NCBI GenBank assembly: GCA_903903935.1
Contig: CAIVAX010000394.1
Location: 1-16,219 of the forward strand
DNA length: 16,219 nucleotides
Source: an uncultured Hyphomicrobiales bacterium
Lineage (GTDB): Bacteria > Pseudomonadota > Alphaproteobacteria > Rhizobiales > Beijerinckiaceae
Reading direction: 5' to 3'
Of this stretch, positions 1-8,044 are shown in pieces. A program made the translations under genes and the position numbers. Position 1 is the stretch's first letter. Every line of letters starts with the position of its first letter. The notes under the pieces were generated by a model. It ran no database searches and was not told the origin of the DNA. It saw only the letters and a program-made list of their open reading frames with translations.

Positions 1-2279
1 GCAAAATTCTCGCGCAAGCGGGCGTCAGTGTTCAATCGCTGAATGCCGCGATTGAAGATTTGCGCAAGGGACGCAAGGCTGATCATGCCAGTGCAGAAAA
101 CACCTATGAGTCGTTGAAGAAATATACGCGTGATTTTACCGAGGTCGCCCGCGAGGGCAAACTCGATCCGGTGATTGGCCGCGATGATGAAATCCGGCGA
201 GCCATTCAGGTTTTGGCACGGCGGACAAAAAACAATCCGGTTCTGATTGGTGAGCCTGGCGTTGGGAAGACAGCCATTGTCGAGGGGCTAGCTTTGCGCA
301 TCGTCAATGGTGACGTGCCCGAGAGCCTGAAAGACAAAAAACTGCTCGCCCTGGATATGGGCTCGTTGATTGCGGGCGCGAAATATCGCGGCGAATTTGA
401 AGAGCGGTTGAAATCCATTCTCACCGAAGTGACGGCGGCTGAGGGTAATATCATCCTGTTCATTGATGAAATGCACACTCTGGTGGGCGCAGGCAAGGCT
501 GATGGCGCAATGGATGCCTCCAATCTTCTCAAGCCTGCTTTGGCGCGCGGTGAATTGCATTGCATTGGCGCCACAACGCTCGATGAATATCGCAAGCATG
601 TCGAAAAAGATGCAGCATTGGCGCGCCGGTTTCAGCCAGTGTTTGTCTCAGAGCCGAATGTTGAAGATACGATCTCGATTCTACGCGGGCTGAAAGAGAA
701 ATATGAATTGCATCATGGCGTGCGGATTACCGATTCGGCCATTGTTGCTGCAGCAACTTTGTCCAATCGCTATATTACCGATCGGTTTCTCCCCGATAAA
801 GCGATTGACCTTATTGATGAGGCGGCCTCGCGTCTGCGCATGCAAGTTGATTCCAAGCCCGAGGAACTTGACGAATATGATCGTCGCATCATCCAGCTGA
901 GAATTGAACAAGAAGCGCTGAAGAAGGAATCTGATGAAGCCTCTAAAGACAGGCTGAAAAAGCTAGAAACAGAGCTTGGCGATCTCGAAGAAAAATCGAG
1001 TGCCTTGACAGCTCGCTGGCGTGCCGAAAAAGACAAATTGGGGCAGGCGCAAAAATTGAAAGAACAATTGGAGCAGGCCAGAACGGATCTGGCTAATGCG
1101 CAGCGCAAAGGTGATTATGCCGAGGCCGGGCGTTTGACCTATGGCATTATTCCCGATCTTGAAAAGGCGTTGTCGCAGACTGAGTCCAAAGCCAGCGAAG
1201 TCTTGCTCGAGGAATCTGTCACTGCTGATCATGTGGCGCATGTTGTGTCGAAATGGACGGGTGTTCCGGTTGATCGAATGCTTCAAGGCGAGCGCGATAA
1301 ATTGCTCAGAATGGAAGAGGAATTATCGCGCCGCGTGGTTGGACAAAAAGAGGCTGTGCAAGCTGTGTCCACGGCGGTTCGCCGTGCGCGGGCGGGATTG
1401 CAAGATCCCAACCGGCCTATTGGATCCTTCATGTTTTTAGGGCCCACTGGCGTTGGCAAGACAGAGCTGACCAAAGCATTGGCGGGATTTCTCTTCGATG
1501 ATGATTCTGCGATGGTTCGCCTTGATATGTCGGAATATATCGAGAAACATTCTGTTTCTCGTTTGATTGGCGCACCTCCTGGCTATGTTGGCTATGAAGA
1601 GGGCGGTGCTTTGACTGAAGCTGTACGGCGTCGGCCCTATCAGGTTGTGCTGTTTGACGAGATTGAGAAAGCGCATCCTGATGTCTTCAATGTCTTGTTG
1701 CAGGTGCTCGATGATGGTCGCCTCACCGATGGACAGGGCAGAACGGTCGATTTCCGCAATGTGTTGATCATCATGACGTCAAATCTGGGGGCCGAATATT
1801 TGGTCATGCAGAAAGAGGGCGAGGATTCTAGCGCCGTCTATTCTGAAGTGATGCAGGTGTTGCGCGGTCATTTCCGGCCTGAATTTCTCAACCGGGTTGA
1901 TGAAATTCTGCTCTTCCATCGCTTGAAGCGCGAAGATATGGGCGTGATTGTCGATATTCAGTTTAAACGCTTGGAGAGCCTCTTAGAGGAGCGCAAGATC
2001 GTACTGGATCTCGATAGCAAGGCGCGCGCTTGGTTGGCGGATAAAGGTTATGATCCTGCCTATGGAGCGCGGCCGCTCAAGCGGGTGATCCAGAAGAATG
2101 TGCAAGATCCTCTGGCTGAATCCATCCTGTCGGGTGACATTAAGGATGGCGAGGTGGTGCATATTACCGCTGATCGTGAAGGCTTGATGTTGGGCTCCAG
2201 ATTGGTGGCGCCAACACCTCCCAAGCCTTCCGTGCCTAATGGATCAGGCACTGTTGTCAGCTTCCCCAAAGGAAGCTGA
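1..2279 (+). CDS. clpB: ATP-dependent disaggregase ClpB (5' end outside window)
   Basis: ClpB is a hexameric AAA+ chaperone of the cytoplasm that threads aggregated proteins through its pore and works with DnaK. The open frame runs in from the left edge (first full codon at base 3) and 758 residues are visible. The family is usually about 860-870 residues, so only the N-terminal domain is missing. The first AAA module has Walker A GEPGVGKT (bases 249-272) and Walker B ILFIDE (about 453-470). A long charged coiled-coil M-domain follows (about 900-1240). The second AAA module has Walker A GPTGVGKT (1440-1463) and a Walker B region near 1644-1667, then the C-terminal YGARPLKR motif. The coiled-coil middle domain separates ClpB from ClpA and ClpC. 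The TTG at base 60 is not a real start, because the frame is open and ClpB-like upstream of it. The promoter, expected to be heat-shock controlled, lies outside the window. The last codons form one arm of a strong hairpin. Confidence 0.97.
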   Translation, partial: KILAQAGVSVQSLNAAIEDLRKGRKADHASAENTYESLKKYTRDFTEVAREGKLDPVIGRDDEIRRAIQVLARRTKNNPVLIGEPGVGKTAIVEGLALRIVNGDVPESLKDKKLLALDMGSLIAGAKYRGEFEERLKSILTEVTAAEGNIILFIDEMHTLVGAGKADGAMDASNLLKPALARGELHCIGATTLDEYRKHVEKDAALARRFQPVFVSEPNVEDTISILRGLKEKYELHHGVRITDSAIVAAATLSNRYITDRFLPDKAIDLIDEAASRLRMQVDSKPEELDEYDRRIIQLRIEQEALKKESDEASKDRLKKLETELGDLEEKSSALTARWRAEKDKLGQAQKLKEQLEQARTDLANAQRKGDYAEAGRLTYGIIPDLEKALSQTESKASEVLLEESVTADHVAHVVSKWTGVPVDRMLQGERDKLLRMEEELSRRVVGQKEAVQAVSTAVRRARAGLQDPNRPIGSFMFLGPTGVGKTELTKALAGFLFDDDSAMVRLDMSEYIEKHSVSRLIGAPPGYVGYEEGGALTEAVRRRPYQVVLFDEIEKAHPDVFNVLLQVLDDGRLTDGQGRTVDFRNVLIIMTSNLGAEYLVMQKEGEDSSAVYSEVMQVLRGHFRPEFLNRVDEILLFHRLKREDMGVIVDIQFKRLESLLEERKIVLDLDSKARAWLADKGYDPAYGARPLKRVIQKNVQDPLAESILSGDIKDGEVVHITADREGLMLGSRLVAPTPPKPSVPNGSGTVVSFPKGS

Positions 2280-2280
2280 C
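2256..2280 (+). terminator. perfect 10-bp hairpin over the clpB stop codon
   Basis: GTCAGCTTCC, a 5-nt loop CCAAA, then GGAAGCTGAC form a perfect 10-bp stem. The clpB stop TGA (2277-2279) lies inside the 3' arm. No T-run follows on either strand, so this is not a canonical intrinsic terminator. It could still stop or protect the 3' end of the clpB transcript at this convergent junction. Seen directly; the role is inferred. Confidence 0.5.
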
Positions 2281-2296
2281 AAACACATCTGGTTGA

Positions 2297-2329
2297 AATT
2301 CAAAAGTCGATTAATCGACAAATTGAATT
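2297..2329. terminator. nested inverted repeat at the convergent clpB/VOC junction
   Basis: A perfect 14-nt palindrome, GTCGATTAATCGAC (2306-2319), is flanked by matching outer arms AATTCAA (2297-2303) and TTGAATT (2323-2329). The stop codon of the minus-strand VOC gene (2311-2313) lies in the central palindrome. Its position between two tail-to-tail genes suggests a bidirectional transcript end, but the stem is AT-rich and has no clear T-run. Seen directly; the function is inferred. Confidence 0.4.
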
Positions 2330-2685
2330 GTTAGCCCTTTGCCCTGCGGGTCATGGGCATTCATGGTCATGCGACCGCTCTGTGCATTTTTTCGCGGAGG
2401 GCGGTCTATCTTGACACCGCTGGCGATCAAAGCAGCATAGGTTGCTTCCATATCTTCTGCGCGCAAAGCAATATGCCTGAAACCGGCAGGATGTTTCGTG
2501 CCATCTGGGCGCGATGTGGATGTTAGCTCGAGAAATGGCTTGTCTGTTCCGGGAAATTTCAACTCGACTGAGCCACCCCCGTGATCGGTGCGTTGGATCA
2601 CAGTAAAGCCAATCGCTTGAAGAAAATTGGTCCAGAGCTCGAGATCATCAACGGCAATATCAATATGATCAATTCCTGTGAGCAT
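2311..2685 (-). CDS. VOC (glyoxalase-fold) protein, possible ethylmalonyl-/methylmalonyl-CoA epimerase
   Basis: A 124-residue single-module vicinal-oxygen-chelate protein. It begins GIDHIDIAVDDL, and candidate metal ligands are H7, E53 (FLELTS), H71 (FRHIALRAED) and position 121. The last is Gln (TIQFVD) where glyoxalase I and methylmalonyl-CoA epimerase normally have Glu. The gene lies 50 nt downstream of ecm on the same strand and has its own ribosome binding site, GGGAGGA (2689-2695), so it is very likely cotranscribed. The ethylmalonyl-CoA pathway needs an epimerase to turn the (2S)-ethylmalonyl-CoA made by Ccr into the (2R) form used by Ecm. Context makes that the leading guess. However, the sequence is divergent from the roughly 134-residue epimerases I know, so only the VOC fold is firm. 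It could be a lyase, dioxygenase-like or binding protein instead. Confidence 0.85.
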   Translation of the reverse strand: MLTGIDHIDIAVDDLELWTNFLQAIGFTVIQRTDHGGGSVELKFPGTDKPFLELTSTSRPDGTKHPAGFRHIALRAEDMEATYAALIASGVKIDRPPRKNAQSGRMTMNAHDPQGKGLTIQFVD

Positions 2686-2735
2686 GGGTCCTCCCGAGCC
2701 TATTTTCTTTGGCGATGAGTTTGATGATCAGCGCC

Positions 2736-4739
2736 TCAAGGGGCTGTAGAATGTGTATGTTCAACAATGCTGACAATGTCGAGCATGATGCGATTGAGGT
2801 TAAAGTTTTTGGGCGTGTAAATAGCCCTGACGCCTTCCTCTAGTAATTTTCTCTCATCCTCGGGCGGAATAATGCCGCCAACAATGAGCGGGATATGGTC
2901 CATGCCCGCCGCTTTCATCAATTGGAGGGTTTCGCGCACCAGAGGGATATGTGAGCCCGAGAGAATGGACAGGCCGATGCAATGGGCCTGTTTGTCTTGC
3001 GCGGCAGATAGAATGTCCTGCGGCGTGAGACGAATGCCGTCATACACAACATCCATTCCTGAATCGCGGGCGCGCACGGCAATTTGCTCGGCGCCATTGG
3101 AATGACCATCCAGCCCCGGCTTGCCGATGACAAAGGTCAGTCGGCGGCCAAGGAGAAGCGAGACGCGCTCAACTTCGGAGCGGATCTCATCGAGATTATC
3201 ACTGACTTGCCGCGCGCTCGCGCTGACGCCCGTTGGGGCGCGATATTCGCCAAAGCTTTGGCGAAGGACTTCTCCCCATTCACCTGTGGTGACGCCAGCC
3301 TTTGCGGCAAGGATGGAGGGCTCCATCATCGAGCTGCCGGAGAGGGCTGCTTTGCGCAGGCCTTCGAGAGCCGAGGCGACAGCGGTCTGATCACGCGCGG
3401 TGCGCCAGTCCTGCAATCTTTTGATTTGGTCTTGTTCGACATGTTCTGGAACAAGCTGAATCGCATCATTGCCAGCCAATAAGGGTGAGGGCTCGGAATC
3501 GAGATAGCGATTAACCCCAATCACGACCTGTTCGCCGCTTTCTATCGATTCCAATCTTTGGGTGTTGGACTCAACAAGGCGAGATTTCATATAGCCCGTT
3601 TCAATGGCAGCCACAGCGCCGCCCATTGCGTCGATCTGAGCGATTTCAGCGCGGGCTTTCTGCTTGAGCTCTTCGACCTTGCGCTCAATTTCAGCGCTGC
3701 CATCAAAGATATCGCCATATTCCAGCAGATCTGTCTCATAGGCCATGATCTGTTGCATGCGCAAAGACCATTGCTGGTCGAATTGCCGCGGCAGGCCGAG
3801 AGCTTCATTCCAAGCGGGAAGTTGCACGGCGCGCGCGCGGGCGTTTTTAGAGAGCACAACGGCGAGCATTTCAATGAGAATGCGGTAGACATTGTTCTCG
3901 GGCTGTTGCTCGGTCAATCCCAGCGAATTGACTTGAACGCCATAGCGGAAGCGACGAAATTTCTCTTGCTGAATCCCATAGCGCTCAAGTGTGATTTCAT
4001 TCCACAATTCTGCAAAAGCCCGCATTTTGCAGAGCTCGGTGACAAATCGCATTCCCGCATTCACAAAGAAAGAAATGCGGCCGACCACTTCAGCAAAATC
4101 ATCCTGAGAGACTTCGCCTGAGGCTTTCACAGAATCAAGAATGGCAATGGCCGTTGCCAATGCATAGCTGAGTTCTTGAACAGGAGTCGCGCCTGCTTCC
4201 TGCAAATGATAGGAGCAGACATTCATCGGATTCCATTTGGGCACTTCTCTGGTGGTGAACAGGATCATATCCTTGGTCAGGCGCAGAGAGGGTTTGGGTG
4301 GAAACACATAAGTACCGCGTGATAAATATTCTTTGATGATATCATTTTGGGTGGTGCCTTGCAGGCTGGCGCGCGCAACGCCTTGTTCTTCTGCAACCGC
4401 AATATAGAGCGCCATGAGCCAGGCTGCGGTGGCGTTAATGGTCATGGAGGTGTTCATGGCGGCAATGGGAATGCCATCAAACAAAGCCCGCATATCGCCA
4501 ATATGACAAATGGGAACGCCGACCTTGCCAACTTCTCCACGTGAGAGCTTGTGATCCGAATCATAGCCCGTCTGTGTGGGCAGATCGAAGGCGATCGATA
4601 GGCCGGTCTGGCCTTTGGCGAGATTGGCACGAAACAGCTTGTTAGATTCAGAGGCGGTCGAATGACCTGCATAGGTTCGGAAAATCCAAGGCTTGTCACG
4701 TTTGGTTGCTTTGTTTTGGGTGCTTGTTTCGCCTGACAT
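2736..4739 (-). CDS. ecm: ethylmalonyl-CoA mutase (adenosylcobalamin-dependent)
   Basis: A B12-dependent acyl-CoA mutase, 667 residues, converting (2R)-ethylmalonyl-CoA to (2S)-methylsuccinyl-CoA in the ethylmalonyl-CoA pathway (also called meaA). The catalytic barrel comes first and carries KPWIFRTYAGHS (residues 16-27), FDLPTQTGYDSDH (51-63) and SYHLQEAG with H176. These forms fit the Ecm/MeaA branch; methylmalonyl-CoA mutase has FDLATHRGYDSDH instead. The C-terminal cobalamin-binding domain has DxHxxG with D544 and H546, then LSILSG and IVGG. The frame stays open 18 codons further up to 4793. I chose the ATG at 4739 because GGAG lies 6 nt before it and the added residues resemble no mutase. 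It is divergent from ccr across 272 nt and followed by the VOC gene. It would need the MeaB-type G-protein chaperone, which is not in this window. Confidence 0.95.
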   Translation of the reverse strand: MSGETSTQNKATKRDKPWIFRTYAGHSTASESNKLFRANLAKGQTGLSIAFDLPTQTGYDSDHKLSRGEVGKVGVPICHIGDMRALFDGIPIAAMNTSMTINATAAWLMALYIAVAEEQGVARASLQGTTQNDIIKEYLSRGTYVFPPKPSLRLTKDMILFTTREVPKWNPMNVCSYHLQEAGATPVQELSYALATAIAILDSVKASGEVSQDDFAEVVGRISFFVNAGMRFVTELCKMRAFAELWNEITLERYGIQQEKFRRFRYGVQVNSLGLTEQQPENNVYRILIEMLAVVLSKNARARAVQLPAWNEALGLPRQFDQQWSLRMQQIMAYETDLLEYGDIFDGSAEIERKVEELKQKARAEIAQIDAMGGAVAAIETGYMKSRLVESNTQRLESIESGEQVVIGVNRYLDSEPSPLLAGNDAIQLVPEHVEQDQIKRLQDWRTARDQTAVASALEGLRKAALSGSSMMEPSILAAKAGVTTGEWGEVLRQSFGEYRAPTGVSASARQVSDNLDEIRSEVERVSLLLGRRLTFVIGKPGLDGHSNGAEQIAVRARDSGMDVVYDGIRLTPQDILSAAQDKQAHCIGLSILSGSHIPLVRETLQLMKAAGMDHIPLIVGGIIPPEDERKLLEEGVRAIYTPKNFNLNRIMLDIVSIVEHTHSTAP

Positions 4740-4745
4740 AGCCAG

Positions 4746-4749
4746 CTCC
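4746..4749 (-). promoter_or_regulatory. ribosome binding site deciding the ecm start
   Basis: On the minus strand GGAG sits 6 nt upstream of the ATG at 4739. It supports a 667-residue Ecm rather than the 685-residue open frame beginning at 4793. Confidence 0.7.
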
Positions 4750-5000
4750 AGAGAGATTATTGAAAGAGTAAGCGGGAAAATCGCAAAGCACAATCCAAAG
4801 GGCCCAAGCCATGCTTTGAGGCTGCGTCATTTTTGTCTCTCAAGAAAACTGAAAATCAGAAATCATATATAATCGACTGAATCTAAATGGATTAAGAGGA
4901 TAAAGCACGGCTGTTTCGCAGGTGAAAAATTCTCCTCCCTCTATGGTGCAATGCAAAATTTCTGTTAGGCTGAGAAAAAATAAAGATAGAATAGTCTAAA

Positions 5001-5006
5001 AGGAGG
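5001..5006 (+). promoter_or_regulatory. strong Shine-Dalgarno sequence deciding the TTG start of ccr
   Basis: AGGAGG lies 5 nt before the TTG at 5012. The next in-frame ATG (5063) has no comparable site, so the TTG is the likely initiator. Confidence 0.8.
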
Positions 5007-5011
5007 TTGGA

Positions 5012-6316
5012 TTGTCGATTTCATCTTCATCAGAAAGCTCATCTGCTTCTGGGGGCAAAGCTATGCCACTCAAGGATCTTTATGAAATTGGTGAAATCCC
5101 ACCTTTGGGCCATGTTCCCAAATCCATGTATGCATGGGCCATTCGCAAGGATCGGCATGGCCCGCCGGACACATCCATGCAATTGGAAGTCGTGCCGATC
5201 TGGTCGCTCGATAGCCATGATGTGCTGGTGTTGGTGATGGCGGCCGGCGTCAATTATAATGGTGTTTGGGCTGGATTGGGCGAGCCCATTTCTCCTTTAG
5301 ATGGCCATAAACATCCCTTTCACATTGCTGGCTCGGATGCGTCTGGCATAGTTTGGGCCGTGGGCTCCAAAGTGAAGCGCTGGAAAGTGGGCGATGAAGT
5401 TGTCATTCATTGCAATCAGGATGATGGCGATGATGAAGAGTGCAATGGCGGCGATCCAATGTTCTCAGCCTCGCAACGCATCTGGGGCTATGAAACGCCT
5501 GATGGTTCGTTTGCGCAATTTTGCCGGGTGCAGGATCGGCAATTAATGGCGCGCCCCAAGCATCTCACTTGGGAGGAATCAGCCTGTTATACGCTGACTT
5601 TGGCGACGGCCTATCGCATGTTGTTTGGTCATGAGCCTCATCGTCTCAAGCCCTCTGACCATGTGCTCATTTGGGGCGCATCGGGAGGTCTTGGCGTCTT
5701 TGGTGTGCAATTATGTGCCGCAGCGGGTGCGCATGCCATTGGAATTATTTCCGATGAGTCCAAGCGTGACTATGTGATGTCGCTGGGCGCCAAGGGCGTT
5801 ATCAATCGCAAAGACTTTAACTGCTGGGGCCAATTGCCCAAGGTCAATTCACCTGAATATACCGCCTTCATGGGTGAGGCCCGCAAGTTTGGCAAAGCGA
5901 TTTGGGATATAACGGGCAAGAAGGATGTTGATATTGTCTTTGAACATCCCGGCGAGCAGACTTTTCCCGTGTCGTGTTTTGTGGTGAAACGCGGCGGCAT
6001 GGTTGTGTTTTGTGCAGGCACATCGGGCTTTAATCTCACCTTTGATGCGCGTTTTGTCTGGATGAGGCAAAAGAGAATTCAAGGCTCGCACTTTGCTCAT
6101 CTCAAACAGGCCGCTGCCGCTAATAATCTGGTGATCAACAAGCGTATTGATCCGTGCATGTCCGATGTTTTTGACTGGAAAGACATTCCTCTGGCCCATA
6201 TGAAAATGCTGAAAAACCAACATGCGCCGGGAAATATGGCGGTTCTCGTTAATTCACCTCGGCCGGGTCTGCGCACGATGGATGAAGTTTTGGGTGCTGC
6301 AAACAGCTCCCTCTAA
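5012..6316 (+). CDS. ccr: crotonyl-CoA carboxylase/reductase
   Basis: Ccr reduces crotonyl-CoA with NADPH while fixing CO2, giving (2S)-ethylmalonyl-CoA. It is the key step of the ethylmalonyl-CoA pathway and one of the fastest known carboxylases. The product is a 434-residue medium-chain dehydrogenase/reductase protein. The N-terminal KDLYEIGEIPPLGHVP (residues 21-36) is a Ccr hallmark. The nucleotide-binding site is WGASGGLGVFG (221-231). GVNYNGVW (79-86) and GSHFAH (358-363) hold an Asn and a His matching the conserved CO2-pocket Asn and His reported for the family. FEHPGE (310-315) is also typical. Length agrees with Ccr at about 430 residues. The start is TTG at 5012 behind AGGAGG. mcd follows after 21 nt on the same strand, so the two are probably one operon. 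Secondary acyl-CoA carboxylase/reductases exist in polyketide clusters, but the neighbours here argue for the central-metabolism enzyme. Confidence 0.96.
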   Translation: MSISSSSESSSASGGKAMPLKDLYEIGEIPPLGHVPKSMYAWAIRKDRHGPPDTSMQLEVVPIWSLDSHDVLVLVMAAGVNYNGVWAGLGEPISPLDGHKHPFHIAGSDASGIVWAVGSKVKRWKVGDEVVIHCNQDDGDDEECNGGDPMFSASQRIWGYETPDGSFAQFCRVQDRQLMARPKHLTWEESACYTLTLATAYRMLFGHEPHRLKPSDHVLIWGASGGLGVFGVQLCAAAGAHAIGIISDESKRDYVMSLGAKGVINRKDFNCWGQLPKVNSPEYTAFMGEARKFGKAIWDITGKKDVDIVFEHPGEQTFPVSCFVVKRGGMVVFCAGTSGFNLTFDARFVWMRQKRIQGSHFAHLKQAAAANNLVINKRIDPCMSDVFDWKDIPLAHMKMLKNQHAPGNMAVLVNSPRPGLRTMDEVLGAANSSL

Positions 6317-6337
6317 TTAGATTGAATGAGGTTTGTC

Positions 6338-8029
6338 ATGTCCGCCATAGCCGCATTAAAAGAAGAGCGCGTGAGTCTTGCCGCCGATGAATTGATTGCC
6401 AAAGCACTGGCGACCATTCCGGTGATTGAGCGGCTTTATGCCCGGGCTGAAAAAAATGTCAGCGATCGTGTCTCGCGCGACAATAAACTCTCCTCCGAGC
6501 TGCTGGAGCGCGAGCAACATATCACCCATGGCCTTGCCTGGCTGGCAACGACAATTCAAGCCATGCGCGAATGTCTCAATTCTGCCTCGCGTTTGATGGA
6601 AGAGAATAAATTTGGCCCCATTGAAACGCTGATCACGCAAATTGGTTTTGGCGAATATCTGGCGCAAGTTTTTCACGGCATAGCCATGAGTCAGGGTGAG
6701 ATCATTCGCTTGAGTGATTTTGGAATATCGGCGCAAACCCTCTTGCAAGCTATGGAGGGGCCAGTTGAGGCCATGCTGGCGATTGGCAATATTCCAGAGA
6801 ACCGCTTGGCGCTGGCGCATTATCTGACCTCTGATCATGGCTCGACGATTGGCGATGCGGGCCTTGATGAAACGCTGGAAGCCATTCGCTCCGAAATTAG
6901 CAAATTTGCTGAGAGTGAAGTTGCGCCCTATGCGCATGACTGGCATCTGAAAAACGCTTATATTCCGCTAGAGGTTGTCAAAGGCCTCGCGGATATGGGC
7001 GTGTTTGGCCTCACCCTGCCTGAAGAATATGGCGGCATGGGCCTTGGCAAAGTGGCCATGTGTGTGGTGACGGAAGAACTCACCCGCGCCTATATTGGTG
7101 TTGGCTCTTTGGGTACACGTTCTGAAATTGCCTCAGAACTCATTCTGGGTGGCGGCACTGCGGCACAAAAAGAAAAATATCTGCCGTTGATTGCCAGCGG
7201 TGAGATTTTACCAACCGCTGTCTTCACCGAGCCCAATACGGGATCTGATCTTGCGAGCTTGCGCACGCGCGCTGTTCAAGATGGCGATGTTTATAAAATA
7301 AGCGGCAATAAAACTTGGATTACCCATCCTGTCAGAGCTGATTTGATGACCATTCTGGCGCGCACCAATCCCAATGAGCCTGGCTATCGCGGTCTGTCGA
7401 TGTTTCTTGCTGAAAAGCCACGCGGCGATGATGCCACTCCTTTCCCCGTGAAAGGTTTGACCGGCGGTGAGATTGAAGTGCTGGGTTATCGCGGCATGAA
7501 AGAATATGAACTGGCTTTTGATCAGTTCGAAGTGAAGGCTGAGAATTTATTGGGTGAGGTTGAAGGTCAGGGCTTCAAACAATTGATGCAGACCTTCGAA
7601 TCTGCTCGCATTCAAACTGCGGCGCGGGCGGTGGGATTGGCGCAATGCGCGATTGATCTGGCGCGGCGCTATGCCAATGAGCGCATTCAATTTGGTAAGC
7701 CTCTTTTGGCTTTTCCGCGCGTCTCCGACAAAATTGTCATGATGATCGCTGAGACACATATGGCTCGTCAGCTGACTTATTTCTCGGCGCGCTCGAAAGA
7801 TGAGGGTCGGCGCTGTGATCTTGAGGCGGGCATGGCTAAATTATTGGGCGCTCGTGTTGCTTGGTCGGCGGCTGATAATGCCTTGCAGATTCACGGCGGC
7901 AATGGCTTTGCGCTGGAATATCCGATTTCGCGCGTTCTATGCGATGCACGTATTCTGAACATCTTTGAAGGCGCGGCTGAGATTCAAGCTCAGGTCATTG
8001 CTCGGCGTCTGCTGGACGGCGCGAATTAA
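6338..8029 (+). CDS. mcd: methylsuccinyl-CoA dehydrogenase
   Basis: An FAD-dependent acyl-CoA dehydrogenase, 563 residues, proposed to oxidise (2S)-methylsuccinyl-CoA to mesaconyl-CoA. Ordinary acyl-CoA dehydrogenases have about 380-400 residues. The extra N-terminal helical region of roughly 165 residues before the dehydrogenase core is characteristic of Mcd. The core shows LPEEYGGMGLG, TAVFTEPNTGSDLASL, IQFGKPL, QIHGGNGF and, near the end, IFEGAAEIQ. The Glu of the last motif (about E544) sits at the usual catalytic-base position. An ATG at 6326 is in frame, but GAGG at 6328-6331 is 6 nt before the ATG at 6338, so I take 6338. The gene lies 21 nt after ccr and supplies the step after Ecm, which fixes the assignment. 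Electrons would pass to an electron-transfer flavoprotein, not encoded here. Confidence 0.93.
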   Translation: MSAIAALKEERVSLAADELIAKALATIPVIERLYARAEKNVSDRVSRDNKLSSELLEREQHITHGLAWLATTIQAMRECLNSASRLMEENKFGPIETLITQIGFGEYLAQVFHGIAMSQGEIIRLSDFGISAQTLLQAMEGPVEAMLAIGNIPENRLALAHYLTSDHGSTIGDAGLDETLEAIRSEISKFAESEVAPYAHDWHLKNAYIPLEVVKGLADMGVFGLTLPEEYGGMGLGKVAMCVVTEELTRAYIGVGSLGTRSEIASELILGGGTAAQKEKYLPLIASGEILPTAVFTEPNTGSDLASLRTRAVQDGDVYKISGNKTWITHPVRADLMTILARTNPNEPGYRGLSMFLAEKPRGDDATPFPVKGLTGGEIEVLGYRGMKEYELAFDQFEVKAENLLGEVEGQGFKQLMQTFESARIQTAARAVGLAQCAIDLARRYANERIQFGKPLLAFPRVSDKIVMMIAETHMARQLTYFSARSKDEGRRCDLEAGMAKLLGARVAWSAADNALQIHGGNGFALEYPISRVLCDARILNIFEGAAEIQAQVIARRLLDGAN

Positions 8030-8044
8030 TCTTAACTGAGGCGC

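Larger units (their letters stand above)
4740..5011. promoter_or_regulatory. divergent ecm/ccr intergenic region
   Basis: These 272 nt separate two divergent ethylmalonyl-CoA pathway pairs and must hold both promoters. The part from about 4840 to 5000 is AT-rich. I see no clean alphaproteobacterial -35/-10 pair and no strong operator palindrome. The near-palindrome TGCAATGCA (about 4947-4955) is the only suggestive site. Pathway regulators that bind ccr promoters are known in methylotrophs, but no binding site can be assigned here by eye. Confidence 0.5.

Noticed and set aside
60..62. TTG at 60 as the clpB start
   Set aside because: The frame is open to the left edge and the residues encoded by bases 3-59 match ClpB, so the gene simply enters the window.
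3558..4121. 187-codon plus-strand open frame inside ecm
   Set aside because: It is antisense to strongly conserved mutase sequence; its openness follows from the codon use of ecm.
2736..4739. Methylmalonyl-CoA mutase as the identity of the B12 mutase
   Set aside because: The active-site region reads FDLPTQTGYDSDH and IFRTYAGHS, the Ecm/MeaA forms, and the gene is beside ccr and mcd.
4740..4793. 18-residue N-terminal extension of Ecm
   Set aside because: The downstream ATG at 4739 has GGAG at ideal spacing, and the extension has no counterpart in the family.
6356..6946. 196-codon minus-strand open frame opposite the 5' part of mcd
   Set aside because: Antisense shadow of the Mcd N-terminal region, with no recognisable domain and no ribosome binding site logic.
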